Translations under genes and position numbers: made by a program
Notes under the pieces: model-generated
What the model was told of the DNA's origin: nothing
Seen by the model: only the letters and a program-made list of their open reading frames with translations
Databases searched by the model: none
Shown: positions 44,148-53,541 of the stretch, in pieces
Position numbering within the stretch: the stretch's first letter is position 1
Layout: every line of letters begins with the position of its first letter
Source: Bdellovibrionales bacterium
GTDB taxonomy: Bacteria; Bdellovibrionota; Bdellovibrionia; Bdellovibrionales; JAGQZY01
Reading direction: 5' to 3'
NCBI GenBank assembly: GCA_019750295.1
Contig: JAIEOS010000008.1
Location: 62,001 to 126,000 of the forward strand
DNA: 64,000 bases

Positions 44148-44620
44148 TGAGTGATCTGTTCGATCTCAGCTTGCCGTGGTGGAACTTTGTGATCCGCGCC
44201 CTCTCGGTTTACATCTTTTTATTATTTATGTTGAGAGTGAGTGGAAAACGTCAGATCGGACAATTTTCATCTTTTGATTTTGTCTTACTTTTAATTCTAA
44301 GCAATGCCGTCCAAAACTCGATGAATGGCGGCGACAATTCTCTGATCGGTGGACTCATTCTCGCGGGCACATTGGTCTCTTTTAATACTTTGATGGATTA
44401 CGTCGGTTATAAATTTCCCAAATTCTCTCGCATCACCGAGGGCACTCCAGATTTTCTTGTCCTCAACGGTAAACCCGTCGAAAAGACTTTGCGAAAAGAG
44501 ACCATCAGTGACGAAGAACTCTCCGCTCTGCTGCGAGAGCACGAGGTTACAGACCTTTCCGAGGTCAAGTATGCCATTATCGAAGCCAATGGACAAATCA
44601 CGGTGATTAAGAACAAATAG
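44147..44620 (+). CDS. DUF421 (YetF-like) membrane protein
   Basis: This 157-residue protein overlaps the previous stop by one base (TAATG). Three N-terminal helices carry the family pattern RALSVYIFLLFMLRVSGKRQIGQFSSFDFV and LSNAVQNSM. The cytoplasmic tail has LVLNGKPVEKTLRKETIS and the EELSALLREHEVTDLSEV helix, in the YetF/YcaP layout. Function is unknown. It forms the fourth gene of the likely sigma operon. Confidence 0.88.
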   Translation: MSDLFDLSLPWWNFVIRALSVYIFLLFMLRVSGKRQIGQFSSFDFVLLLILSNAVQNSMNGGDNSLIGGLILAGTLVSFNTLMDYVGYKFPKFSRITEGTPDFLVLNGKPVEKTLRKETISDEELSALLREHEVTDLSEVKYAIIEANGQITVIKNK

Positions 44621-44717
44621 TTTTTGCGGTCTGGTCCATTGGGTAAACGCGGTGAGGGTTCGCGGCCACTCAAGGGAAATCTCTTAAATGTCTGTTGGGG
44701 TTTGTTATCCTGCTGGC

Positions 44718-45374
44718 ATGATCAAGCTTTGGTTTATTATTTTCCCGCTCTCGCTGACCGGTTGTGCCTCCGGTCCGTTAACCTTGGAGTCGGAACAATT
44801 TATGCTTTTGGAGAGTTCCGATCCTCGCCAAACAAAAATTGAAAATAAAGATTACCGTCTCGTTGTCGAAGTCAAATCGATTGACTCTGACATCATGATA
44901 TTCCAGGTAGAAATTTTTAATAAGAATACCCGTGAGAATATTGTTCTAAGGCCTCAGCAGATTCAACTGATCGGAGACGCCTGGGACCACCGCCCCCAAA
45001 TCCTCACGCAAGATGCCAAACTGAGGTCTTTAACCCAAAAGGAGAATGAACTGGATATTCAGGATGGCATCGCATTAGCGGGAGATGTGCTGTTGTTCGC
45101 CGCCACCATTGTTAATATCATCAATGATCGACCTTCAAACTTAGTTCTTTTAGATCATTTTGACTCTGGATACGCCGCACGAGAGTTTCAAAGAGAAACA
45201 ATCCGAGTCCAAAAACAATATGTGACTAACTCTTATCTGACGACCACCTCCATTCTTCCTCTCACCTCAACTCGAGGGGATTTAGAATGTCGGGGAAACT
45301 TCTCCCGGGGTGATTTTGCTTTGCTGATTCCCATCAACGACGAAGTTCAGTACCTACGTTATCGAATCCATTAA
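44718..45374 (+). CDS. Lipoprotein of unknown function
   Basis: The ATG at 44718 (MIKLWFIIF) gives a signal peptide with lipobox SLTGC, so 218 residues. The frame is open from 44688. The mature part alternates beta segments (RLVVEVKSIDSDIMIFQVEI) with a hydrophobic middle (GIALAGDVLLFAATIVNIIN), which may cross or enter a membrane. No family recognised. The downstream M23 gene is convergent, with 37 bases between. Confidence 0.7.
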   Translation: MIKLWFIIFPLSLTGCASGPLTLESEQFMLLESSDPRQTKIENKDYRLVVEVKSIDSDIMIFQVEIFNKNTRENIVLRPQQIQLIGDAWDHRPQILTQDAKLRSLTQKENELDIQDGIALAGDVLLFAATIVNIINDRPSNLVLLDHFDSGYAAREFQRETIRVQKQYVTNSYLTTTSILPLTSTRGDLECRGNFSRGDFALLIPINDEVQYLRYRIH

Positions 45375-45411
45375 TGGTCGACTTTAAAAGAGATAAGGAT
45401 ATTTTTTTATA

Positions 45412-46407
45412 CTACTCGAGGATGTATTTTTCGGGATTGACTGGAACTCCGCCGAGGCGAACTTCGTAGTGGAGGTGCGGGCCTGTGGAGCGGCCCGTGC
45501 TGCCGACGGCACCGATGATGTCTCCCCGTTTTACGGTTTGTCCGACCTTCACGTAGATTTGTGAGCAGTGACCATAACGAGTCGAGATCGAGTGACCATG
45601 ATCAATCTTAATCAGTTGTCCGTAGCCTTCATCAACACCCGAGAAAGACACCACACCGCTCGCCGGTGCACGAATGGGCGTTCCGGTATCGGCCGCGATG
45701 TCAACACCGTGGTGAGCACTTTGATCGCCTGTAAATGGTGATGAGCGAAGACCGAAGTTCGAAGTCATCCAACCAATAACTGGGCGAATGCTTGGAGTCT
45801 TTTGAATAAGATCATTCTTATCCGCGAGATCTTTCCAAAGTTGGAGAACATCTTTTTCTTTAAACTCAACGCCTTCGATCACACGATCAATGCGTACTGA
45901 AATGGCTGAGTAATCGCTTTTAATACCAGTGCTGACCATCGGAGCTTCGCCGGTTTTAATTTCGAATTGACTGCCTTGCCCCACGCCTTCAATCGGTCCA
46001 ATGTTTGAAGGCCAGCGGTCCGACTTTTGAATCTGTGCGGAATCAGGATTCTGCTCTACCGTCAATTGAGCTTCGCGATCGGGAGCATCGATGTTTGTAA
46101 TTAAACGAAGTTTTTTAGAAAAACTTTCGACGCGCTCTAAACTGGTTTCGAGAGCGGCCAACTTGCCCTCCACTCCCTTAAGCTGTTCCTTAAGGTAAGC
46201 GTTTTCGGTACGGAGCCAGTGGGTGCGGTTTTTCTGAACAAGTAACCGAACATAATCTACGCAGACCGCAGAACCGAGCACTGTTAGGATCGAAACAACA
46301 AGAACAACGCTCCACATCCATGACGCGCGAACCACCCATTTTTTAGGGGTGTCGGTGCTATTCGCCATGACTAAAAATGTGAATGTTTTCTGAGGTTTAT
46401 TCTTCAT
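45412..46407 (-). CDS. Membrane-anchored M23 peptidase
   Basis: The protein has 331 residues. One N-terminal helix (ASWMWSVVLVVSILTVLGSAV) acts as a membrane anchor. A coiled coil of about 60 residues follows (TENAYLKEQLKGVEGKLAALE). The C-terminal domain is LytM/M23: HHGVDIAADTGTP with the first zinc His and Asp, GPHLHYEVRLGG with the third ligand, and YGQLIKIDHGHSI. All ligands are present, so it is likely to be an active peptidoglycan endopeptidase facing the periplasm. The arrangement resembles MepM/NlpD-type proteins. Confidence 0.92.
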   Translation of the reverse strand: MKNKPQKTFTFLVMANSTDTPKKWVVRASWMWSVVLVVSILTVLGSAVCVDYVRLLVQKNRTHWLRTENAYLKEQLKGVEGKLAALETSLERVESFSKKLRLITNIDAPDREAQLTVEQNPDSAQIQKSDRWPSNIGPIEGVGQGSQFEIKTGEAPMVSTGIKSDYSAISVRIDRVIEGVEFKEKDVLQLWKDLADKNDLIQKTPSIRPVIGWMTSNFGLRSSPFTGDQSAHHGVDIAADTGTPIRAPASGVVSFSGVDEGYGQLIKIDHGHSISTRYGHCSQIYVKVGQTVKRGDIIGAVGSTGRSTGPHLHYEVRLGGVPVNPEKYILE

Positions 46408-46496
46408 GCAGTCTCATGTTGTTACACCAATTATATCGGCTTATTTGTTGTCACACGAGAGTTTATTTTGGGTCAATTGTAAGGCTAGAAAAAGGT

Positions 46497-47240
46497 CTAT
46501 CGACGCGAAGCATCTATAATAATGACAGTGATGTTATCGTCACCGCCGTTGGCCTTGGCTTCCTCGATCAAAGACGAGACTGCCGCTTTGATATCTGGAT
46601 TTTGGCACAGCTCTAGGATTCGCTCGGGCCGAACTAGACCACTCAGACCATCAGAACACATGAGATAACGATCCCCCGACTCCACTTTGCGTTCTACGAC
46701 ATCACAAAGAGCTTCGCGCTCAAAACCCACACTTCGAGTGATTACGTTTTTCGCCTGAAACTTAGCGATCTCCGTGTCTTTTAAAAAGCCAGCACGAATG
46801 TGTTCGTTCAATAATGAGTGGTCTTCGGTCATTTGCCACATCTTTCCCTCGCGAATCATGTACGCACGAGAATCCCCCACATTTCCAAAGTATAAAATTC
46901 CTTTGTGTATCAGTGCAGAAACTAATGTAGTTCCCATGCCCTGAAGTTCAGGCTGCTCGATATGGCTTTTATGGTAAATCTGCTGGCTCGCTTGGATATA
47001 ACCGTCGATCAAAATATCGCGAGGAGAGAAAAAACCAGTATTGCGTTTAATACTGTGAGAAACCACCGCGCGCAAAATCTCCACCGCCATGCTGGATGCG
47101 AGATCGCCACCTTTGTGACCACCCATTCCGTCGGCGACGATAAACAGACCAATGGAGTCGTCCACCAAAAACGAGTCTTCGTTCTTGGGACGCTTCAACC
47201 CTACATCGGTTTGTCCAAAAGATGTCAAAGTTATGTCCAT
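46497..47240 (-). CDS. PP2C-type protein serine/threonine phosphatase
   Basis: The protein has about 247 residues. All metal-binding motifs of the PPM family are present: GLKRPKNEDSFL, IVADGMGGHKGG, FGNVGDSRAYM, EDHSLLNE, LMCSDGLSGLV and GGDDNITVII. It acts in the cytoplasm and removes phosphate from Ser/Thr kinase substrates. The start is MDITLTSFGQTD (47240); ATGs at 47249 and 47276 are alternatives. The M23 gene follows on the same strand after about 90 bases. Confidence 0.93.
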   Translation of the reverse strand: MDITLTSFGQTDVGLKRPKNEDSFLVDDSIGLFIVADGMGGHKGGDLASSMAVEILRAVVSHSIKRNTGFFSPRDILIDGYIQASQQIYHKSHIEQPELQGMGTTLVSALIHKGILYFGNVGDSRAYMIREGKMWQMTEDHSLLNEHIRAGFLKDTEIAKFQAKNVITRSVGFEREALCDVVERKVESGDRYLMCSDGLSGLVRPERILELCQNPDIKAAVSSLIEEAKANGGDDNITVIIIDASRR

Positions 47241-47341
47241 AGGCCCCATTCTATGGGAGTAAATCCAAGAAAACAAAGATAAAACAAAATAGGACCTAGA
47301 CCACCATCAGAAATACTCAAACTCTCTCCGAACTGAAGTTC

Positions 47342-48265
47342 ATGAAAACCGAGAGAAATAAGAAGTTATCCAGTGTCTCATTTATAATCATTTCGATTCT
47401 CCTCCACTGTTTGTTAGTGGTGGTTTTTTATGCTTACGATATTTACAAGCAAAACCAAATCGTCGTGATCGAAAAACCCGAGACCACGGAAATTACTTTC
47501 CTCGATATCAACGATGTCGACCTTTCTAAAATGAAAGGCAATATCGTCGAGCAAGAAGATCCCAAAAAGAAAACTAAAAAAGCGAAAGACGACGCCAAGT
47601 ACTTAAGTCTCCAGAATCAAATCGTGGAAAAGGAAACCCGTGCCGCTAAGCATGGAGAGTTCCAGAATGCAAAATCGCAAAAAGCCGCAAAACAAACCTC
47701 CGCATCCCAGGCCAATCAGGTTATCCCAACCTCGTCTTCGTCCCCCGAGATCAAAACTTACGAAAACGGCGACATGATGGTGGGTGAACAGCAAAAAATG
47801 CGCAAGGCTAAAACTGTCAGTGATCTTCGCCCCAACAGTATGGCCGATATGTCGGAGTCGGCTCACGTGTCTCAGAGCCAAACCAATGATTACTTGAAAG
47901 ACGTCGTGATCAGCGCCGAGACCAATTTAAATACCAAAGAATATCTTTATTATTCCTATTTTAATCGGATCAAGAAGAAGCTTCGCCAGCACTGGGAACC
48001 CATGGTGCACGCCAAAGTTCGAATGCTCGTCATGAAAGGCCGCCAGCCTGCATCGATGGGAAGCAAAACCACTCGCTGTGTTATAACCCTCGACGACCGA
48101 GGCCTTTTGACGCGAGTGCAAGTACTGACGACTTCAGGCCTTGAGGACCTTGATGATGCGGCTTTAGAAGCTTTAAAAGCTGCCGCACCATTCCCAAATC
48201 CCCCTAAAGATTTAATCACCGACGGGTTAGTAAGAATTAACTGGGACTTTATTCTCGAGTCCTAA
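47342..48265 (+). CDS. TonB-like energy-transducing protein
   Basis: The protein has 307 residues. One N-terminal helix (VSFIIISILLHCLLVVVFYAY) is followed by a long charged linker (KKKTKKAKDDAKY). The last 100 residues fit the TonB C-terminal domain: YYSYFNRIKKKLRQHWEP, RCVITLDDRGLLTRVQVL, LDDAALEALKAAAPFPNPP and the final LVRINWDFIL. ExbB/ExbD-type partners are not nearby. It should bridge the inner membrane to an outer-membrane partner. Confidence 0.85.
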   Translation: MKTERNKKLSSVSFIIISILLHCLLVVVFYAYDIYKQNQIVVIEKPETTEITFLDINDVDLSKMKGNIVEQEDPKKKTKKAKDDAKYLSLQNQIVEKETRAAKHGEFQNAKSQKAAKQTSASQANQVIPTSSSSPEIKTYENGDMMVGEQQKMRKAKTVSDLRPNSMADMSESAHVSQSQTNDYLKDVVISAETNLNTKEYLYYSYFNRIKKKLRQHWEPMVHAKVRMLVMKGRQPASMGSKTTRCVITLDDRGLLTRVQVLTTSGLEDLDDAALEALKAAAPFPNPPKDLITDGLVRINWDFILES

Positions 48266-48280
48266 ATCAGCGTGTTCGAG

Positions 48281-48325
48281 AGGGTGACTTTGCACTTTTT
48301 AGTGCTAATATCACCTTCTTATTTT
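48281..48325 (+). terminator. Terminator after the TonB-like gene
   Basis: The outer stem AGGGTGA / TCACCTT encloses an inner GCACT...AGTGC hairpin. T-rich bases follow (TTCTTATTTT). It lies 16 bases after the stop. Confidence 0.65.
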
Positions 48326-48340
48326 GCAACGAGGTAGAGA

Positions 48341-51130
48341 GTGAAAACCCCTGTTTCTAAAGAAATTTTAGATAAAATTTGTTCCCGTGCCCATTACTTG
48401 GCAAACCAGATGATTTATCAAGCGAATCATCGCTCGGATAAAATGAAGGGCGATCCAAAAATCGGTGGCCACTCTTTAGCCAGCTCCAGCGCTCTTCATA
48501 TTTTGGGAGCCCTCCATTTAGTGGTAAAAACGGGCTTTGATCATATCGCCAATAAGCCTCACGCCTCTCCGGCCGATCACTCTTACAATTATCTCTTGGA
48601 TCTTTTCTTTAAACCGGATGGCACTCGCTTCACTCAGGACGAAAAAAATATCGCCATGAAGGGCCTGCGCGCTTACCCTACCGAAGAGCAGCCTTTTGTT
48701 TTCCAATCTTATCATTCCACTTACGATGCTGATCATCACAACTTCTTCCCGTCGGGCACGGTGGGAATTCCGCCAGTGAACGCGGGATACTTAGCTTTGG
48801 CTTATCGATTCGCTAAAGATCACGGCTACAATGTTCCTGACGCCCACTTCTGGTGCCTCATCGGGGACTCCGAGTTCCGCGAGGGTTCGCTGTTCGAAGC
48901 GACCCCTGATTTTGCCGAGCGTGAGTTGGGCGCTCTCACTTGGATCGTTGATTACAACCGTCAAAGCTTAGATGGTCACCGCATCATCAACCGCGAAATC
49001 ATGAACGGAACCGACGCTGATCGTATCGAACGCACCATGGCCGCAAACGGCTGGGAAGTGATTCAAGTTCGTCACGGCCAAAAGCGCGAAAAGTTATTTA
49101 AATCTAAAAACGGCGATGCCTTTAAAAATTTCCTAGAAAAAGAATTAGATGATTACACTCTTCAGGCCTTGCTCTTGATGAAGGATCCAAAAGCTCTCGC
49201 CAAAGAGATGACTTCTCGTTTCTCTCAACTGAAAGCCTTTTTGAAAGACGTTTCCGACACGGATCTTTACGAAGCTCTCCGTGATTTTGGAGGTCATGAT
49301 ATCCAATTGCTCACCGAAGCTTTCGAAAAAAGTAAGAAGAGCACACGTCGTCCCACGATTGTAATTGCCCACACTCTTAAAGGCTGGGGCTTGGATATGG
49401 CCGCATCTCAAGGGAACCATTCAGCTCTCCCCGACGAAGAAGAAATGATCGCCTTACAGAAGAAGCAGGGACTTAAAGATATGTTTGGCGGATTTGAAGC
49501 CTCCACTCCAGAAGGCGCGTATTTGAAAAAGCGCGGAGAGTCGCTTTACAAAGATATGCAAGCGCAGAAGGCTCTCAAAGAAAAAAACTGGAACGACTTC
49601 CAAACTCGAATTCAACAGGGCGAAGGAATTCCCGACAGCTTAAATATTAATTTAAAAATGGCCAACTATCCTCACACCCAGTGGATGCTAGGACAGTGCA
49701 CGGCCAAACTCACTCGTATCGCCAACACATTGAAAAATGATCCGAAAGCCAAAGAGCTCAACGAAGAAGAGTTGCGCTGGAAGCTTCCGGCGGAAATGCT
49801 CACCACGATGGCGCCCGATGTGGGAACAAGTACCAACTTAAATCCGGCGATGGATGGAAAAATCTTTGGTGCTCCTAAAGTTGAAGATGTAGAAACACAA
49901 ATGGGCGTTAAAGATTCTAAGTCTCCTGATTTAGTTCCTGGAGAAGAGAATTCGGACCGCTTTATTCGTTTTGAAATTGTCGAAGCCAACACCACATCTT
50001 GTGCAGGATCTTACGGACGTTTACGCGACATTTTAGGAATTCCTATTTTGCCGTTGATGACGGTTTACGACTTCTTCGTAAAACGCGCGCTCGATCAGCA
50101 TTTTTATAATCTCTATTGGAAATCGAGCTTTATTTTGGTGGGAACACCTTCGGGCGTCACTTTATCTCCCGAAGGTGCTCAACACGGTTGGAAGTCTGAT
50201 CTTCAGATTCCTAACCAAATCACTTGGGAACCCGCTTTCTGCCAAGAGCTCGATTGGATCTTAAGTGAGTCTATTCGATTACATATGACGGGTCAAAATG
50301 AAGGGCGCACCGGAGTTCACATCAGAGGCGTCACTCGTGGTATCGATCAAAAGATGTTGATCAATAATTTTAAAAAGCAAAAGCGCTTTAAAACAGAAGA
50401 TGCGCTTCTCCATCCCACAGGGTTCCCTCTCGAGGGCGCTACCGACGAATCTCAAGTGCCCTCGCTCGACGAAGCCAATATCTTCGCAACTCTTCGCCAA
50501 GACGTTCTTGCGGGAGCTTATTATCTCATCGACTATCGCGGATACGCGAACTACGAGCCTGGAGATAACGTCGTAAATATCTTCTGTATGGGTGCACTTG
50601 TGACTGAAGCCGTCGCGGCCTCAGAAGCTCTTCTTCAACAGGGCATCTATGGAAACGTGATTGTTGTAACGTCCTCGGATCTCCTTTGTGGCCAATTGGC
50701 TCACAACGATGATTACGCGTATCTTAAAAATGGTTTAGGCATCAATGGTAACATCACATTGTCACCGGCGCTCAACGGACACTCCACGGTGGGTGAACTG
50801 ATCACTCTCTCGGGTCGTCGAGTCCCCATCGTGAGTGTTCACGATGGAGAACCAGGCCTGCTCGACAATATCGGAAGTATCGTTGGGGTTCGCCACGAAT
50901 CGCTCGCTGTGCGTAAGCATTCCAAGTGCGGTCGACCTGTTGAAATTTATCATTACCACAAGATCGACAGCGACGCGATCATCGAAGCCACTCATAAGGT
51001 CCTCGACGAAACAGCTATGGAGTCTGTCCAAGTCTCCACGGCGGTCGTTCAACAGTTATTGACACCTTCATCAGCAGCTCAGGGTTCTGACGAACAGTCG
51101 TGGTCTCACAACACGTGGAACAAAAATTAA
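48341..51130 (+). CDS. Pyruvate dehydrogenase E1-type enzyme (AceE-like, single chain)
   Basis: The protein has 929 residues from a GTG with GAGG upstream. It is a thiamin-diphosphate enzyme of the transketolase superfamily with both halves in one chain. The TPP-metal motif is GDSEFREGSLFEATPD ... VDYNRQSLDG, and the second half has VTRGIDQKMLI and CGRPVEIYHYHKID. Length and order match AceE (E. coli 887). Related forms also use other 2-oxo acids. E2/E3 genes are absent from the window. Its stop lies within the following ORF. Confidence 0.85.
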   Translation: MKTPVSKEILDKICSRAHYLANQMIYQANHRSDKMKGDPKIGGHSLASSSALHILGALHLVVKTGFDHIANKPHASPADHSYNYLLDLFFKPDGTRFTQDEKNIAMKGLRAYPTEEQPFVFQSYHSTYDADHHNFFPSGTVGIPPVNAGYLALAYRFAKDHGYNVPDAHFWCLIGDSEFREGSLFEATPDFAERELGALTWIVDYNRQSLDGHRIINREIMNGTDADRIERTMAANGWEVIQVRHGQKREKLFKSKNGDAFKNFLEKELDDYTLQALLLMKDPKALAKEMTSRFSQLKAFLKDVSDTDLYEALRDFGGHDIQLLTEAFEKSKKSTRRPTIVIAHTLKGWGLDMAASQGNHSALPDEEEMIALQKKQGLKDMFGGFEASTPEGAYLKKRGESLYKDMQAQKALKEKNWNDFQTRIQQGEGIPDSLNINLKMANYPHTQWMLGQCTAKLTRIANTLKNDPKAKELNEEELRWKLPAEMLTTMAPDVGTSTNLNPAMDGKIFGAPKVEDVETQMGVKDSKSPDLVPGEENSDRFIRFEIVEANTTSCAGSYGRLRDILGIPILPLMTVYDFFVKRALDQHFYNLYWKSSFILVGTPSGVTLSPEGAQHGWKSDLQIPNQITWEPAFCQELDWILSESIRLHMTGQNEGRTGVHIRGVTRGIDQKMLINNFKKQKRFKTEDALLHPTGFPLEGATDESQVPSLDEANIFATLRQDVLAGAYYLIDYRGYANYEPGDNVVNIFCMGALVTEAVAASEALLQQGIYGNVIVVTSSDLLCGQLAHNDDYAYLKNGLGINGNITLSPALNGHSTVGELITLSGRRVPIVSVHDGEPGLLDNIGSIVGVRHESLAVRKHSKCGRPVEIYHYHKIDSDAIIEATHKVLDETAMESVQVSTAVVQQLLTPSSAAQGSDEQSWSHNTWNKN

Positions 51131-51858
51131 CTCCCGCAGGTACTACCGTTTATCTCGAAACGGTAGACCCCAAAGCCCCCACAGTAATTTTGATTCACAA
51201 TATGTGGGGGTCTCATAAGTCGATGCATCGTCACTCCGCCTATTTTAAATCTCGAGGTTTGAACACCGCGAGCTTTAATCTGGTGCGCGGAAGTCGCAGC
51301 GAAGACACTTCCCCGTTTCGTGGTCTTCAACGTTTGAAATTCACTTATCTTCTTTGGGTCGAACAGATCACCGACGTTCTCAATTTTGTTTTAGGCCCAA
51401 AATATATTTTTAGTTTTTCGGGTCCGTCATTATCAGGATTAATTGCCGCTCACGATCGCAGCGACATTCTCGCTTACATCTGTGATGGCGGTCCGTTTGA
51501 GGACGTGTGGGCCTGCACCTTAAGGATGTTCGAGAAAGAGACGGAGATTCCCACTGCACCCCTGCGAATGGCGGCGGTCACTTTGGGAATTGCTCAGTGG
51601 GGGCCCTTCGCCACTCAGCATCTTCATCGGTGTTTATCCCAGTGGTCGAACATTCCGCTGCTTTCGATCCGTGGCTTGCGAGATCCGATCGTGTATCCCC
51701 AATGTATTGATGATGTCTTTCAACCTCATTCGTCCCTACCACTCTCGATACTTGAGATTCCCGAGGGAGTGCATCTCGACGGAATGAAAAACTTTAAAGA
51801 GATGTATCAAGAGGCTATCGACAAATTTCTACGGTCCCTGAGTTCCGCAAAAACTTGA
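51100..51858 (+). CDS. Alpha/beta-hydrolase-fold protein
   Basis: This 252-residue protein starts at a GTG 31 bases inside the E1 gene; 51115 is an alternative. The fold shows TVILIHNMWGSHKSMH at the oxyanion strand. The nucleophile elbow FSFSGPSLSGLIAAH has Ser in GPSLSG (the fifth residue is Ser rather than the usual Gly). The acid strand is SIRGLRDPIVYPQ and the His is in EGVHLDGM. Substrate unknown. The end overlaps the convergent gene on the minus strand by 44 bases. Confidence 0.75.
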   Translation: MVSQHVEQKLTPAGTTVYLETVDPKAPTVILIHNMWGSHKSMHRHSAYFKSRGLNTASFNLVRGSRSEDTSPFRGLQRLKFTYLLWVEQITDVLNFVLGPKYIFSFSGPSLSGLIAAHDRSDILAYICDGGPFEDVWACTLRMFEKETEIPTAPLRMAAVTLGIAQWGPFATQHLHRCLSQWSNIPLLSIRGLRDPIVYPQCIDDVFQPHSSLPLSILEIPEGVHLDGMKNFKEMYQEAIDKFLRSLSSAKT

Positions 51859-52297
51859 ATTGAACTTGGTTATTCACCTTCTCGATGGTGATCCGCTCCT
51901 GGTCCGTGCGCCAATCAAAAGCGTCCCCTAAAACCGAAACTTCGCAGTAAGGTTTATCCACGCTCACGGGTAAGGGACCTGCCACAGGAACAAAGGCGCG
52001 AATGTTTGTAAATTTACCGTTTTCCCACTGGGTGATGAGAACTTCAGAGTTTTCGTGGAGAATCACCGTGTTGTATTGCTTTTCGTTGGAATTCTCTAAA
52101 AGATTTAAACGAAGCTTTGAGGGATAAATACCGATGGTTTTATTGCTGAGATCTTTAAAAACAAGTTGGCGGTCTTCGTAAGAATAAATGAACTTAAAAG
52201 TGCGTGCCGTAAATAAAGTTTTAGCGCGCTGGAGTTCCTCCGAAAAAGAAACACAGGCCAGTAAACTTACGATAAACGCGACTATTAAAGATCTCAT
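51815..52297 (-). CDS. Secreted protein of unknown function
   Basis: This 160-residue protein has a signal peptide (LIVAFIVSLLACVSFSEE). Mature strands read FKFIYSYEDRQLVFK, YNTVILHENSEVLITQWENG and ITIEKVNNQVQFKF, with a Cys pair (YCEVS and EICR). AGGAG precedes the ATG by seven bases. It starts 10 bases after the transglycosylase gene and is probably in the same transcript. No family recognised. Confidence 0.7.
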   Translation of the reverse strand: MRSLIVAFIVSLLACVSFSEELQRAKTLFTARTFKFIYSYEDRQLVFKDLSNKTIGIYPSKLRLNLLENSNEKQYNTVILHENSEVLITQWENGKFTNIRAFVPVAGPLPVSVDKPYCEVSVLGDAFDWRTDQERITIEKVNNQVQFKFLRNSGTVEICR

Positions 52298-52307
52298 CGT
52301 CTAACTC

Positions 52308-53399
52308 CTACCTAAATCTAAAACAAGACTCAAGACTTTCACTAAAGTTTCCATTGCGATCCATTCGGGCTGCGACACAACGGTAGCAGTGAGCAAACCG
52401 ACTGCGGTACTGCAGGGACGACTCGTAATTCGACTGCCCCGGCTGAAACAACCCGTAATAGGCGCGCATCACCACGGAATAATCTCCAATGTTCCCATTG
52501 CCGTTTTCGATCACTTGTCGCTTCCCGACCATACTGGCTTTTTCTAAAATAGTAAGCATGGAGGCTTCGGTCTGCGCTAATGTACTTTGCGCCATCTTGG
52601 CGTGAATCTGTACGCCACTCAATCCTGCAAATCCCGGAAGACGACTCGGGTTTTTACGAAATACATCGCCTGCGGTGCTTCTTTGGACTTGGAACATTCC
52701 AGCAGCTGATGAGTCGGGATGACACGAGTATGCGGTCGGATTAAAAGTGGATTCTTTTCGAGCAAGACACACCATCAATCGCACATCGATATTGATATTA
52801 TGTAAACGATTGATGTGTTGAACGTTTTGAATGGTTTTCTGAATCCGCTGAGTGGGAGTGAACCCTCCCCAAGGATGATTTAAAAAGCGACCGGTATCAT
52901 TACACTGATTAAACCGGCACGAAGGACAATCGATAATTTGCATTGCGGTCCGCGCGGGTGCGGGTCGATCGACACGTGGAGTTTGGGGCGTAGGTACGGA
53001 TGGAGATTGAATTTGCGGAGTTGTTCTCGCATTCACCGCCTCGGACGATTGAGGCGTAATTACGCTGGGACGAGGGGCCGGCGTGGGGGGCGTTGAAGGT
53101 TGAGGGACTACGGCTGAAACACGGGGAATTGTTTGAACTGGTGGTGGTGGTGCAACTCGACGGATTTCGAGACGACGACGATTCTTCACTAATGCAGGAT
53201 TAATTTTTTCTTCCTCTTCTTCAGAGAAACCAACCAGAGAATTTTGCTCCATGTAGTCGTTCTGTCCGCGATAATCCTCTTCCGAAGCAACGACCTCAGC
53301 GGGACGGCGAAGTGCGGGCGACTTGAGTGTGGCGAAGGCTTCGTTCGCAAGTGACATCAATGTCACTATTAAAATCACAGATTTAAACCCATTCCCCAT
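52308..53399 (-). CDS. Secreted lytic-transglycosylase-like protein with proline-rich linker
   Basis: The ATG at 53399 gives 363 residues and a normal signal peptide (FKSVILIVTLMSLANEAFA); the frame also opens at 53450. An acidic segment and a Pro/Thr-rich linker (TPPTPAPRPSVITPQ) precede the catalytic domain of about 170 residues. That domain has CLARKESTFNPTAYS, with the catalytic Glu, and SSAAGMFQVQRSTAGD, as in Slt-type enzymes. Several cysteines form pairs. It is expected to cleave peptidoglycan in the periplasm or in prey. Confidence 0.8.
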   Translation of the reverse strand: MGNGFKSVILIVTLMSLANEAFATLKSPALRRPAEVVASEEDYRGQNDYMEQNSLVGFSEEEEEKINPALVKNRRRLEIRRVAPPPPVQTIPRVSAVVPQPSTPPTPAPRPSVITPQSSEAVNARTTPQIQSPSVPTPQTPRVDRPAPARTAMQIIDCPSCRFNQCNDTGRFLNHPWGGFTPTQRIQKTIQNVQHINRLHNINIDVRLMVCLARKESTFNPTAYSCHPDSSAAGMFQVQRSTAGDVFRKNPSRLPGFAGLSGVQIHAKMAQSTLAQTEASMLTILEKASMVGKRQVIENGNGNIGDYSVVMRAYYGLFQPGQSNYESSLQYRSRFAHCYRCVAARMDRNGNFSESLESCFRFR

Positions 53400-53541
53400 A
53401 CCCTCTGATACAGCAAGCCTTATGCCCGCCATATCGATTCTACGAGCCAAAAAAGGGCCAAAAGCGAAGTTTCTAATTCAGCTGTCTAGGATATTTACAG
53501 AGGAGTTTTGCACAATCTCAGAATGAGACATGCTTCAGATG

